A DNA stretch of 64,000 nt from JAUVUV01 sp964548275 (lineage in GTDB: Bacteria > Gemmatimonadota > Glassbacteria > GWA2-58-10): contig CAZJQI010000011.1 in the NCBI GenBank assembly GCA_964548275.1, forward strand, positions 1-64,000. The letters are read 5' to 3'. This document shows positions 26,206 to 35,958 of the stretch, in pieces. A model generated the notes under the pieces. It saw only the letters and a program-made list of their open reading frames with translations, had not been told where the DNA came from and made no database searches. The position numbers were made by a program, and so were the translations under genes. Within the stretch, counting starts at the first letter, position 1. Every line of letters begins with the position of its first letter.

Positions 26206-27567
26206 TCATTGAGCCACGTAAGGCCGGCGCACAGAATAGGTAACGCTGCCGCGTTTTTCGCATAGATCGAACGTGATTACAGGCTCTGTCACTCTTTGGA
26301 CCTGGACACGAACGAGCAGGAATCCTCCGTTGCCCAGGTAGAACTTTCTTTCCACAGCCGGATCGGAATAGTCAGGGTTTTTCACAGCGGAACCATCACC
26401 GAGCGAGCCCGAGCAGAACTCCTCGTATCCGGTTTGTTTGTGAACCGAGTGGTATTTCCAGTGGCGGTCACCGCAGGCAATGTAAAAGTTGCGTACATTT
26501 TTCCCGGCCAGCCATTTCAAAAAGTTCTGCCCTTCTGTGAAAAAACCCAGGCGATTGGCGTGATTATCCTTCTTATTCGCCCTGTCCGGTCCGAGCAACG
26601 GCGTGGGCGAGACAAGTACCTTGAACATGGCGTTGCTTTCCAGAATCGTCTTCTTTAGCCACCTTCTCTGCTCCACCCCCCACATTGTTTTCCCCGGGCC
26701 ATCAGGCATGGCGTTAGGGGAACGGAAATCCCTGCCCTCGGTAAGCCAGATCTGCAGCGCAGTGCCCCAGCGAACAGTCCGGTAAGTCCTCTCCCTGACC
26801 GGCACCTGCTCCGGAAAAACGCTCCTGCCGAGTTCGTCATTCGGGGAGCCAATCTTGCGATCAGGCATATAAGGATCGGCATCATCGAACCGGTAATCGT
26901 GGTCATCTTTTTCCCAGTAGGCAGGCACCTGGCCGTAAAAGGCGACCAGACGCGGGAAAGAATACATCCGATGCCAGTGGTGGCGGCAACTGGCCAGATC
27001 AACCCCGGGTGGAATGTCGGAATCGTAATATACATTATCGCCGGTGGGGATGATGAAATCGGGCCGCAGACGTATCATCGCCTCATATGAATTAAAACCG
27101 TCCGCGTGGTCCACAGCACTGTATTTATGGCTTGTAACCACGGTGAATGACACGTCGCGCTTCATCCACTGCTCCGGAGCCGTGCGAAAAGATCGTCCGG
27201 AACCAATCCGCTGGCTCACTCCAGCCGACTCACCGATATGCACCCGGTAAAAATACGGCGTGTCTGCAGCCAGTCCGGACACGTGCTCCTTGACAATGAA
27301 ATCGTTCTCTTCAAGCGCCTGGCGCCATGCGGTAAATCTGGCCTGGCTGAAATCATCCACGGATGATATTTCAAAACAGACCCAGCCCCCGGCTCCCGGC
27401 ATCGCTCCGGCAGTGTCGCGAGTTGCAGCCTCGGTTAAACGGGTCTGTAAAATCACCGAATGCGGCCCGACCTCCCCGGCCATCTCTCCCATAGCGCTAT
27501 ACGGCGCCTCGCCATGCAGAGAGATGGTTGGAGCAAAAACCATGATTGCCAGCAAAAGCTGTTTCAT
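26206..27567 (-). CDS. PhoD-like exported metallophosphatase
   Basis: PhoD-type alkaline phosphatases hydrolyse phosphomono- or diesters in the periplasm. After a signal peptide (LLLAIMVFAPTISLHG) there is an N-terminal beta-domain (about 25-135, with TPYFYRVHIGES like a fibronectin-type fold), then the metallophosphatase core: IIPTGDNVYYDSD, YWEKDDHDYRF and ACGDRHWKYHS. These supply the expected Asp, Asn and His metal ligands. The ATG at 27567 has GGGAGGC upstream; the ATG at 27582 would include it. Single-gene unit on the minus strand, meeting the DUF1080 gene end to end. Confidence 0.88.
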   Translation of the reverse strand: MKQLLLAIMVFAPTISLHGEAPYSAMGEMAGEVGPHSVILQTRLTEAATRDTAGAMPGAGGWVCFEISSVDDFSQARFTAWRQALEENDFIVKEHVSGLAADTPYFYRVHIGESAGVSQRIGSGRSFRTAPEQWMKRDVSFTVVTSHKYSAVDHADGFNSYEAMIRLRPDFIIPTGDNVYYDSDIPPGVDLASCRHHWHRMYSFPRLVAFYGQVPAYWEKDDHDYRFDDADPYMPDRKIGSPNDELGRSVFPEQVPVRERTYRTVRWGTALQIWLTEGRDFRSPNAMPDGPGKTMWGVEQRRWLKKTILESNAMFKVLVSPTPLLGPDRANKKDNHANRLGFFTEGQNFLKWLAGKNVRNFYIACGDRHWKYHSVHKQTGYEEFCSGSLGDGSAVKNPDYSDPAVERKFYLGNGGFLLVRVQVQRVTEPVITFDLCEKRGSVTYSVRRPYVAQ

Positions 27568-27710
27568 CGTGGCCTCCCTCATTGGTATAGACAGCTTTTC
27601 AGAACCCGAAAAAATTATTTAAAATAGTATAAACTTCATCATCCCGGCAATCAATGAATATCGCCCGGATCAATCCGCTATACCGGGTTTTGAACACCTG
27701 TTTGGAGTAA

Positions 27711-27748
27711 AAAAATCCCGGCCCCCCGTGATGAGGGCCGGGATTTTT
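27711..27748 (-). terminator. Strong rho-independent terminator downstream of the PorV-like gene
   Basis: AAAAATCCCGGCC (27711-27723) pairs perfectly with GGCCGGGATTTTT (27736-27748). On the minus strand the stem ends in a T-run 24 nt after the PorV-like stop. The reverse orientation also has a T-run, so it can act in both directions. It marks the end of the TonB/surface protein/PorV transcription unit. Confidence 0.92.
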
Positions 27749-27771
27749 ACTGCTGCCAGCCATGCCCGGCT

Positions 27772-28983
27772 TTAGAAGCCGAAGGTCATGGTAAAGAAGC
27801 TGTCCGCAGACAGCCTTCCCTTGTCCCTGTAGGCATAGCTGAACTCGACAAACCTCCCGGCGAAACTGCGCTTGATTCCACCGCCGAGACTGAGGCCGCG
27901 GAAAGTCGGGTCCTCGCCTTCGTAAGCAATTTCCACCATATCCTTGGCCTCGGTGTACTCGTCCGTCTGGATTTTCCAGCCGCCACGCAGCGAGGCAGAG
28001 ATCGTCGGGTTGAAAGTGTAAGTCAACTCGCTCCCTGCTGCATAGCTGATCGGCAAGTTGTTGTTACGCCACAACTCACATGCGGCCAGCCAGTTCGTCT
28101 TCTCGCTGGTGAAGAGATTGTACATCATCGAGATCTTCAACGAGGTCGGAAGACGATAGGTGTGCGTCCGGATAGACATCTGGCGGATGCCCCTGCGTGA
28201 GAACGCATAGGCATCCCCGGTGTAGTCGCTGTATCCGGAGGGCCATCCACCGCCCCTGCTTTCAGGACCGACTTCGTGCAGCAGGTTCGGGCCGCGCATG
28301 GTGATGTTGGTTCCCACGTTCTGAATGGCAAAAGCGAACCTGATCTCCCGGTCAACTAACTCGGTGTGGTAGATCGCTCCGACATCCATTGCAAATGCGC
28401 TGCCGCCAACGTTGCTGTATACATCCTGATGCACGTACTTCACATTCATTCCGGCCACGAAGCGGTCAGACAGATGATAAGCAAACGATCCACCCATCTG
28501 AAAGTCGTAGGCGCTGAATACGTCTCCCGTGCCGTCCGGACTGCTTACTGTGGTAATTTCCATGTCCGGAATGTCCAGGTAGCCGAAAAATCCACCCAGA
28601 ACCACGTTGCCGTCAGCAACAGGAAACGCCGCTGCTCCGTAGCTGTAGGTCAGATCCATGGTGTAATCCACTACGGTGAACATCACCTCATTCTGCTCCA
28701 CGAACCCCAGACCTGCCGGGTTCCACCAGATCGAGGAGATGTCGTCTGCAACAGAGGTGAAAGCGCTTCCCATTGCTATTGCGCGGGCGCCCACCGGGAT
28801 TGTCAGGAACTCGGCCGCCCGAACGCCCACAAAGGAGGCGTCCTCCAGCCGACCCTGCGTCATGTACTTGTCCAGACCGGTGTAATCCAGCCGCGGCACT
28901 CCCTGGGCAAACAGGGTCACAGTGACGAACGACAGGAACACGCAGGCGGTCGTTAAAGCACGTGTTGCTTTCTTCCTTAACAT
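27772..28983 (-). CDS. PorV/PorQ-type outer-membrane beta-barrel protein
   Basis: 403 residues with a signal peptide (TTACVFLSFVTVTLFAQG) and a sequence of the PorV/UPF0164 type: FLTIPVGARAIAMGSAFTSVADDISSIWWNPAGLG is the diagnostic opening of FadL-like barrels. The C-terminus FFTMTFGF ends in Phe, the outer-membrane assembly signal. In type IX secretion PorV shuttles cargo, but stand-alone relatives are common in FCB candidate phyla. The ATG at 28983 has GGAGG upstream. Third gene of a unit with the surface protein and TonB receptor; the following terminator (27711-27748) ends it. Confidence 0.87.
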   Translation of the reverse strand: MLRKKATRALTTACVFLSFVTVTLFAQGVPRLDYTGLDKYMTQGRLEDASFVGVRAAEFLTIPVGARAIAMGSAFTSVADDISSIWWNPAGLGFVEQNEVMFTVVDYTMDLTYSYGAAAFPVADGNVVLGGFFGYLDIPDMEITTVSSPDGTGDVFSAYDFQMGGSFAYHLSDRFVAGMNVKYVHQDVYSNVGGSAFAMDVGAIYHTELVDREIRFAFAIQNVGTNITMRGPNLLHEVGPESRGGGWPSGYSDYTGDAYAFSRRGIRQMSIRTHTYRLPTSLKISMMYNLFTSEKTNWLAACELWRNNNLPISYAAGSELTYTFNPTISASLRGGWKIQTDEYTEAKDMVEIAYEGEDPTFRGLSLGGGIKRSFAGRFVEFSYAYRDKGRLSADSFFTMTFGF

Positions 28984-29054
28984 ATGGTTACCTCCGTATC
29001 TGCCACGAGGAAAGTTTACAATACCGTATAAGCTCATTTTTTCGAATCCTCACT

Positions 29055-32000
29055 TTAGTTGACAATATAGAACTTGCCGGTATGGGTCTCTCCCCGCTGG
29101 TCCGTCACGTGAAAAAAGTACAGGCCGCTGGCCACGGTCTGGCCGAAGCGGTTCCTCAGGTTCCACGGCTCTGTGCCGGAATGGTTGTCATACCCTGTGT
29201 ACACTGCCGGCTCGCCGGTCTGCGCGTTTATGCGGTCCCAGTTCGTGAAGTTTCCCCAACCCTGGCGGCTGGCGCCTATGTGGTTGAGCACGTTAACCAG
29301 GTTGCCGCTCAGCGTGTAGATCCGGATCGTGCACTTATCCGGCAGGTTGACGAAATCGATCCTGCGGTTGTTAGTCGACAGATCCAGGAACGAGGAGGCC
29401 ATGTACGGATTGGGTACGACCTTGATCTTCGTCAGGTCAGCATCCTCGGGCTCCATGCTCATGGCCTTGATCTCGACCTTCCACTCGTCGCCCATGTTAG
29501 GCGGATCGGCCAACTGGGTTAAGACGGTCCCGTCGCCGTTCCAGCTGCCAAAGCAACCGTCGATGGTGAACTTGGTGCCGGCAGCCGGCATTCCGGTTAT
29601 ATCCGAAAACCCCCAAAACATGCCGTTGACATAAAGTGAGAACGCGTCCGTATTGTCAGCAGGCATTGTCTCCACCATCAGGCTAGTGCGATCCGCCTGG
29701 GGCACACCACCATCTAAATCATTCCAGAAATTCATCTCATCAACCAGTGCGAATCCCCATGCCACTTCGTCGGCATATTGGCTGAAGGGGACCGCAGTCC
29801 CACGGGTCAAGTTCTGCACATCAACGCTCAGGCCGCCTCCGGCTTCCTTCCAGGTCACCTCGTAGCGCCCTGCTTGGGCCATGCCCCCAATCGTGGGATA
29901 CGGGCCGGGGTCACATTTTGCCGTGACTGGAGCGACCGTTGCTCCAGTGTAGCCGCCCGGATCGAAGTGGAATTCAAAGTCCCTTCTAATATCCACGCCT
30001 GTGGTCACGTAAATCGCATGTATGGCGTAGTTAATCCCCTCAACGTCCGCATTGTTCATTAAGACGAGGTCTTTACTATATGCGCCGTTCAAATTGCTCG
30101 CCGCACCCCCCAGAACATTACCACTGCCGTCCAACAGTTCAATTTCTACAACAGGATCCAGTATCCGACACCTTCTTACTTGCTCCAGGATTTTCTTGGT
30201 AACGGTTGCATAAACCGTTATATCCTGGGTGAGCCTCTCGTTGTTAATCACCTCGAGCTCAAAATCGATCTGGGGCTCGAGCCATTTGGGTGCCTCGGTC
30301 AGTACATTGCCTGAACCAGCCAGCTCTGCAGAGGCTGCCGCTACTGTTGCTGTTCCGGTGTAAGAATATCCCAGCAGGCCGGCAGCTACGAAGTTGCTCG
30401 CATCACTGCGCGGGATCAGGGTGTAAAGCGTTGCCCCGGGCCTGTTCCAGGTCTTGCCGCTTGCCGGATCAGGCAAGCTGAACATATCACCGGTTGCCGT
30501 GTCATAGTTCCTGTCGTAGGGCACCATCGCGTACCAGACTTTCATGCCGTCGCGCATTCTCCAGCGCCCTGTGTCGTCCTGCATTCTGTCGATATAATAA
30601 AACTGCACGTTCCCGCTGGAGAGGTTGTAGTCAGCCAGCATCTCGGAGTGCGAGTCGCTCGGGCCCACGAAACTGCGGTAGAACCTGAATCCCTCGAAGT
30701 CATACTCCTTGTAATAGCCTGCGGGGTTCAGGCCTTCTTCCTCCAGGAAGTAGTAGTACGTATCCGGAGTCTGCAGATTGACATCGCTCCAGGTGATCGT
30801 AACCTCCCTGTCCCCTGGGATGATGGTCAGCGGCGGAGCCCTCGGAGTCTCAGGAAGCTTGTAGCCGCTGTTGATCACGATTTCCGCAACCTCCGCCATG
30901 TACTCCAGTGGGGCCAGGACCTCCTGCATGATCGGATTGTCGATCTCGGCGATATCCAGCTCCGGACGGACGTAATTGTCCAACCCTGGATAGGTGAGTA
31001 TATAGGCTGCATCGAAGACCACTGTGTCCCGTGGCGCTATATCCAGAAGCTCGCCGTAGCATGGGTAGGTCATGAAGTAACAGGGTCCGGCCCAGATCCA
31101 CTGGCTGTACCTGGCATCCTCAGGCTGGAGCATGCCCGGCCAGGCGCCTCTGATCTGCTCGCCTGTAAACACGTTTATCACTCCCGGATAATAGCCGGTC
31201 TCCTTATCGAGAGCCACCGTGTAGGCCATGCCCCAGGGGAAGCCCACGAAAAACTGCTTGTGCCCGGCGAAACCGAACTCGCTGCACCAGTCGTGATGAT
31301 GCAGGCTGGTCATGTCCATCGTCTGGTCCGCGGTATGCGGCGGGTTGATCATCTTGAAACCCATCAGCGGCGCCCTGGGCGGAGTGAAGTCTGAAATCGT
31401 CGAAGTCGGCGCGTACATGCCGTAGAGCCTCTTTTCCGCATGGAGCGCCCAACCCATTCTTTCTGGGCCGAATTGCATATTGCGGAAGTTGGCGATCGTA
31501 ACCATCCCTTTCCACGTCCAGCCGTCGGGGTGTGCCCGGCCTGCTGCACCATAATCATCATGATGGTTAAACTGGACGTACTCGCTCATGTTACGGATGA
31601 AAACGTTAACGTACATCATGTTGTTGCTCTCGGCGAAGTCCAGAAAACGCAGGGTCCATTCGTAGGCGCCCCCTGGGGGGGTGCATCCTGGATCATGTCC
31701 CCAGCCCATGAACGGGTCTCCGCTGTGGAAGAACATGGTCTCACCGCCGGCAGCCACATCCGGCGCCCCATTGGGATCACCCCGGGGAATGCGGCCCTCG
31801 ATCGGCCAGTCCGCCAGCTCCTCAAGATCCAGCGAACTCCAGACGCGGCTGTACTCGCTCTTTGTCATCTCGCCTTCCATGATCACCCCGGTGCCGGCTA
31901 TGGCCGTAATCAGGTCGTAACTCTCCAGGGAAGACAGCTCAGGAACCGTCGCCCGCAGGTGGTTGGTGCCCGTGGTGTCCTCAGCCAAACCGTCGCCGTC

Positions 32001-32249
32001 CAGGTCCTGGGCCACACCATAACCGATCGTCATGCCGTCGTTTTTAATGAGGTTGGAAGATCCCCTGGGAAACTGCCAGGGACGGCCTGACCCGCCCCAG
32101 GGCATGCCCCAGCCGACTCCGATTGTAGCACCTATATTGTTCCCCTGGGAAATCCTTGTGCTCAGGCGCTCGGCCGCAGCCGGGCTGGCAAAGAAAGCAG
32201 CCAGGGCTGTCAGGGCAAGAAATTTTAAAATGAAACTGTTTCGTATCAT
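29055..32249 (-). CDS. Large secreted surface protein with FlgD/T9SS-like C-terminal domain
   Basis: 1064 residues with a signal peptide (FLALTALAAFFASPAAA). No known enzymatic domain is recognised. The middle includes a fibronectin-like segment (PPLTIIPGDREVTITWSDVN) and an EF-hand-like DLDGDGLAED early on. The last 100 residues (VVPNPYMASSF, TIRIYTLSGNLVNVL, SGLYFFHVTDQRGE) match the FlgD-like Ig domain that serves as a sorting/anchoring tail in FCB bacteria. AGGAG precedes the ATG. It lies between the TonB receptor and PorV-like genes, 72 bp upstream of the latter, consistent with a secreted partner of the receptor. The ligand is unknown. Confidence 0.8.
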   Translation of the reverse strand: MIRNSFILKFLALTALAAFFASPAAAERLSTRISQGNNIGATIGVGWGMPWGGSGRPWQFPRGSSNLIKNDGMTIGYGVAQDLDGDGLAEDTTGTNHLRATVPELSSLESYDLITAIAGTGVIMEGEMTKSEYSRVWSSLDLEELADWPIEGRIPRGDPNGAPDVAAGGETMFFHSGDPFMGWGHDPGCTPPGGAYEWTLRFLDFAESNNMMYVNVFIRNMSEYVQFNHHDDYGAAGRAHPDGWTWKGMVTIANFRNMQFGPERMGWALHAEKRLYGMYAPTSTISDFTPPRAPLMGFKMINPPHTADQTMDMTSLHHHDWCSEFGFAGHKQFFVGFPWGMAYTVALDKETGYYPGVINVFTGEQIRGAWPGMLQPEDARYSQWIWAGPCYFMTYPCYGELLDIAPRDTVVFDAAYILTYPGLDNYVRPELDIAEIDNPIMQEVLAPLEYMAEVAEIVINSGYKLPETPRAPPLTIIPGDREVTITWSDVNLQTPDTYYYFLEEEGLNPAGYYKEYDFEGFRFYRSFVGPSDSHSEMLADYNLSSGNVQFYYIDRMQDDTGRWRMRDGMKVWYAMVPYDRNYDTATGDMFSLPDPASGKTWNRPGATLYTLIPRSDASNFVAAGLLGYSYTGTATVAAASAELAGSGNVLTEAPKWLEPQIDFELEVINNERLTQDITVYATVTKKILEQVRRCRILDPVVEIELLDGSGNVLGGAASNLNGAYSKDLVLMNNADVEGINYAIHAIYVTTGVDIRRDFEFHFDPGGYTGATVAPVTAKCDPGPYPTIGGMAQAGRYEVTWKEAGGGLSVDVQNLTRGTAVPFSQYADEVAWGFALVDEMNFWNDLDGGVPQADRTSLMVETMPADNTDAFSLYVNGMFWGFSDITGMPAAGTKFTIDGCFGSWNGDGTVLTQLADPPNMGDEWKVEIKAMSMEPEDADLTKIKVVPNPYMASSFLDLSTNNRRIDFVNLPDKCTIRIYTLSGNLVNVLNHIGASRQGWGNFTNWDRINAQTGEPAVYTGYDNHSGTEPWNLRNRFGQTVASGLYFFHVTDQRGETHTGKFYIVN

Positions 32250-32318
32250 AAGTAAACTCCTGCTCGTTTCCTCACAATTTTTGGAAAAGCAGAATCGAAA
32301 AGTTCACCTCTGCCGGAA

Positions 32319-35300
32319 TTAGAAGCTGAAATCCACACCGAAGCGGATACGCCTGGCTCTGCCCCATCTCCTCTTGTCCATTGTGGATTCCGTCATACTG
32401 CGGGAAATGTCACCCAGGGCCGCTTCGTAAACGGTCAGTATCCCGTCAGCATTGAAATCCGCGTTGAACCTGGGCCGGCGAGAATCTGCGGCAACAATGT
32501 CCGTCTCCCAGTTCACGTCCACTCCGCCGGTAACATTGTCGTAGCCCTCATAGGTTACACCGCTCGGATAGCCGACCTTGTTCTTGAGGTTGGTCGCATT
32601 GAAAACCTCCGAGAACACGGACAGCCTCCTGGTCTGGCCAAGACGGAACTGCTTGGAGAACCTCAGGTCCAGATTCATATACCAGCGGCCTCGGAAAAAG
32701 TTATAGCCCCTGACCTGATTGGTCAGGCCCGGATTGTCTGCACGGGTCCAATAGTAGTCACCCGAGGGGCCGACATAAAGCAGAGGCTCCCCGCTCTGCA
32801 TGCTAAGGACCGCAAAAGCCCTGAAGTTTTTGAGAATGCTGCCTGCCAGAGTACCGATGCGGTAATCCTCCGGGAACAGATAATTGAACTGAAAGGTGAA
32901 CTTGTGAGTGCGGTCTGAGTCGATTGGCCGCAGCTCATCAGGCGGCACATACCGCTCGCCGGTTGTCGGATCGTAGCTGCTCTCCAGGTCCACTCTCAGA
33001 GTGCGGGTGTTAGGAGCGCTGCCGGTTGTCCTGGAGAACTGCATGGTATACATCGTGTTGAACGCGAAATTCTCCGAAAACCGCCTGCGCAGAGTAAGGT
33101 CCAGACCCTTGATATTCCCGCTGTCCCGGTTGACCATACCATAGTCCCAGCCGCGCCAGCGTTCCTCGTCGGCCCAGGCATTCCAGTCCCGGAAATAATC
33201 CTTACTGGAAATGTTGCCGTCAACGTCACGGTAGTAGGATACAAGGTCCAGGACCATGTCGTCGCTGAGCAGGTAGCTGATTCCGGCCTCGAATGCGTCG
33301 GTGCGTGCGTATCCTATATCGCCTTTATTGCCCCCGCTCATCATGTAGTTCAAGCCGGGGAGCTGAGTGAACACACCGTAGCTCATCCTCAACTGCGTCT
33401 TGTCAGTCACCGGAAAGGCCACGTCGAAACGCGGCGACCACTCTGTGTGAACCCTGGGATTGACGTCCTGGCCATAGAAGTCCGTGGCAGAGAGACTCCA
33501 GTTCGCTCTGGGCGCATACCCGTCAAGGCGAACCCCGTAATCGATCACGAAATCCCCTATATCGGTCCGGTTCTGGACATAGGCGCCCCACATCTCAGGG
33601 CTGTACCTGAACTCGTTCAGCCGGTTGCGTTTCGGGGTCTGGTAACTGCAGCTGAAAGTCCGATTCGCGAAATGGGTGAACTGGAAGCCGAGCTTGGCCC
33701 GGTTATAGCGGTTCCACTGCAAGTCGAGATCAGCCTTGACGTTATTTTGAGTCTCCCGTAAATAGTAATAGTTCAGGTAATAGGCTGTATATTCCTGCAT
33801 ATGGAACGGCGTATCTTCGTACACACCCATTTTCCAGCCTGTTGATCCGTCCGGCCACCAGTAAGCTTCCGGAGGTGTTTCCCTGTTCGGGAACGTCTCG
33901 ATCTCGTACGGTACGTCGTGGACCGCAAAGCCGAGCAGCTTGTCCCGCTCCCAGTTGTTCTTGATACTGGAGTTGTTGTTCTCCACTGAGTGGACGTTGG
34001 TATAGCGGACATGTAATGCCGCGCTCCTGGTTGCCGAGCGGAAAATCTCCCAGTCGGCTCCAAGTAACAGGTTGGAACTGCGCACCTTCCTGGCGTAATT
34101 CTGCCAGACATGCAACACCGTGTCCGCGCCCCAAACCCGACTCTCCCAGTCCAGGTCGCCCTTGTAGAAAATACCGGTCTGGAAATAGTTGCCGTCTCCT
34201 GCCCAGCCGCTCGGGTAGGAATACTGATTGCGGGAGCGGTTTACCGACCCGATGAATTTCAGACCCTGCCTCGGCGAGTAGGTCAGTTTGCCTGAACCCA
34301 GGGTCCTGTCGCCCCAGTTGCCGGGCAAGCGCGCCGGGTTCGGCGCGGAAAACAGGCTTTCCTGATGCAAAGGACTTTCCGAGTTGTAAAGCTCAGGAAA
34401 TTTATCCTTCAGCAGATTCATATAAGACTCGTGCCCTAGCTCGAACATCTCCAGGGTGTACACAGGCACTTGAGGGCCCAGAATCGGATCGTTGCGAACC
34501 GCGTCGTTGAGCCGGTCTACGAAGGTCTGGTCTATTGCCCGAAAACCCTCGCTTGCGTGCGTATAGCTCCTGTCATCCTCATCCTGCACTTCACCGGAAA
34601 GGTGAAAATACAGGTTCGGGACAGGACTGATAGGCCCGCCCACACTGACTTGCATCTGGTTGTAGCCCCAGTCTGCAGTGCGGGGCATCACCTCGTCGGT
34701 GGTATAGCGCACATCCACCTTGAACTGGGAACCGCCTTCCCTGGTGACGATGTTGATAATACCCGACTGCACATTGCCGTACTCAGCCTGGAAGCCTCCG
34801 GTGATAATATCCACCTCTTCCACAGACGAGGTGGAGAACTCGAGCGGGGTGGTATCCTCGCTCCTGGATCCGACTTCCTCATCGAAAAGCCAGCCATGGC
34901 CCTGGCGGAACGGATCTGCGGTGTAGTTGCGCACCATCACGCCGTCCACAATCATGGCTTCCTCGCCAAGACGGCCGCCGCGGATGCGCAGACTCCGGCC
35001 TATCGCATCCCGCCCGCCGATCTGCACTCCGGCTTCCAGGATCATCATGTCCTCGAGCCTCTGGGCCGGAATCTCTTCCATCCTCTCGGTGGTCAGACGC
35101 CGCTTGGAAGTCGTCTCGTCCCGCGGACGCAGGACTTCGCTCTCACCCTCCACAGTGATCCCTGCTAACTCTACTATCGTGGAGCTCAGCGTCGCATCCA
35201 CTGTGGCGGTCTGGCCGGCTAAAATCATCTGGTTGGACACCGTGGTTTTCTGGTATCCGGTATAGGTGAAAGTGATGTCCCTGCGTCCCGGCGGGACATT

Positions 35301-35522
35301 CAGGACGAAATAGTAACCGTCAGCGTTGGTCACGTTGCCCAGGCGCGTACCTTCAACTGTAACCTGCGCGCCCTGAAGGGGCTGGCCTGTATCCTGGTCC
35401 CGGACAGTTCCCTCGATCTTTCCTGTGGTAAGCTGGGCAAACAGACCCCCTGCCGCGAACATCAACATCAAAACCGTAGCCGTGGCAGTTGTTAAGTATC
35501 GATTTTTCGATTTTTGGTGCAT
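32319..35522 (-). CDS. TonB-dependent outer-membrane receptor with carboxypeptidase-regulatory N-domain
   Basis: 1067 residues. Signal peptide (TATVLMLMFAAGGLFAQ), then a CarboxypepD_reg-like beta-sandwich (IEGTVRDQDTGQPLQGAQVTV, about 35-120), a plug domain (RIRGGRLGEEAMIVDGVMV, GGFQAEYGNVQSGIINIVTR) and a long barrel ending in VDFSF. An EF-hand-type loop DFNADGILTVYE lies at residues 1022-1033. It has TonB-receptor hallmarks and resembles SusC-like importers, but no SusD gene follows; the surface protein takes that position. The ATG at 35522 has AGGAGGG upstream. It is the first gene of the three-gene unit. Ligand unknown. Confidence 0.9.
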   Translation of the reverse strand: MHQKSKNRYLTTATATVLMLMFAAGGLFAQLTTGKIEGTVRDQDTGQPLQGAQVTVEGTRLGNVTNADGYYFVLNVPPGRRDITFTYTGYQKTTVSNQMILAGQTATVDATLSSTIVELAGITVEGESEVLRPRDETTSKRRLTTERMEEIPAQRLEDMMILEAGVQIGGRDAIGRSLRIRGGRLGEEAMIVDGVMVRNYTADPFRQGHGWLFDEEVGSRSEDTTPLEFSTSSVEEVDIITGGFQAEYGNVQSGIINIVTREGGSQFKVDVRYTTDEVMPRTADWGYNQMQVSVGGPISPVPNLYFHLSGEVQDEDDRSYTHASEGFRAIDQTFVDRLNDAVRNDPILGPQVPVYTLEMFELGHESYMNLLKDKFPELYNSESPLHQESLFSAPNPARLPGNWGDRTLGSGKLTYSPRQGLKFIGSVNRSRNQYSYPSGWAGDGNYFQTGIFYKGDLDWESRVWGADTVLHVWQNYARKVRSSNLLLGADWEIFRSATRSAALHVRYTNVHSVENNNSSIKNNWERDKLLGFAVHDVPYEIETFPNRETPPEAYWWPDGSTGWKMGVYEDTPFHMQEYTAYYLNYYYLRETQNNVKADLDLQWNRYNRAKLGFQFTHFANRTFSCSYQTPKRNRLNEFRYSPEMWGAYVQNRTDIGDFVIDYGVRLDGYAPRANWSLSATDFYGQDVNPRVHTEWSPRFDVAFPVTDKTQLRMSYGVFTQLPGLNYMMSGGNKGDIGYARTDAFEAGISYLLSDDMVLDLVSYYRDVDGNISSKDYFRDWNAWADEERWRGWDYGMVNRDSGNIKGLDLTLRRRFSENFAFNTMYTMQFSRTTGSAPNTRTLRVDLESSYDPTTGERYVPPDELRPIDSDRTHKFTFQFNYLFPEDYRIGTLAGSILKNFRAFAVLSMQSGEPLLYVGPSGDYYWTRADNPGLTNQVRGYNFFRGRWYMNLDLRFSKQFRLGQTRRLSVFSEVFNATNLKNKVGYPSGVTYEGYDNVTGGVDVNWETDIVAADSRRPRFNADFNADGILTVYEAALGDISRSMTESTMDKRRWGRARRIRFGVDFSF

Positions 35523-35958
35523 CAAACCCTCCTCAATAATTTAGGAGTCAATCACAAATCGAATAAATCAGCATTGTACTTATTTCTTCATAAACCGCCC
35601 TCCTTTGGTTATTCATAACAAAATGATCTGTTGTGAGGAATCAGGACCCAAAGCAACCCACTCTCGCCAGCCTGTTCAAAAGTGCCGAATAACAAGCCAG
35701 AGCGAACAGTGAATACCTTTCTCGTAACCTTTAAAATCTACTGGTATCCGAAAACCTGTGAAGCCGTATTCTGTGCGGAGCTATGGGTCGCATCATCCCG
35801 GAAAAGAAAGCTCTTTAAAAAAACCGGACAATAAAAAATTGGGAAATATCTGATCCTCCTTTCCAGTTAAGGATTTTTTGATGATGCCTGACAAGTTTAA
35901 CATATAAATTTATCAGGCAAATCGCAAATAATTCGATCTTTTACTTTTCTTTTGGAGC
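35523..35958. other. Intergenic region upstream of the TonB receptor
   Basis: Should contain the promoter of the three-gene outer-membrane unit (read leftwards). No open frame of interest and no GTCTCA/TGAGAC element is present, so it does not share the sigma-54 module of the next genes. No clear -24/-12 with correct spacing was found. The right-hand part lies downstream of the response regulator and shows no good terminator. Confidence 0.45.

Noticed and set aside
30648..31394. 248-codon antisense frame inside the surface protein gene
   Set aside because: Shadow of a GC-rich minus-strand gene; its peptide has no domain features.
34470..35168. 232-codon antisense frame inside the TonB receptor gene
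   Set aside because: Opposes a conserved plug domain and has no start signals.
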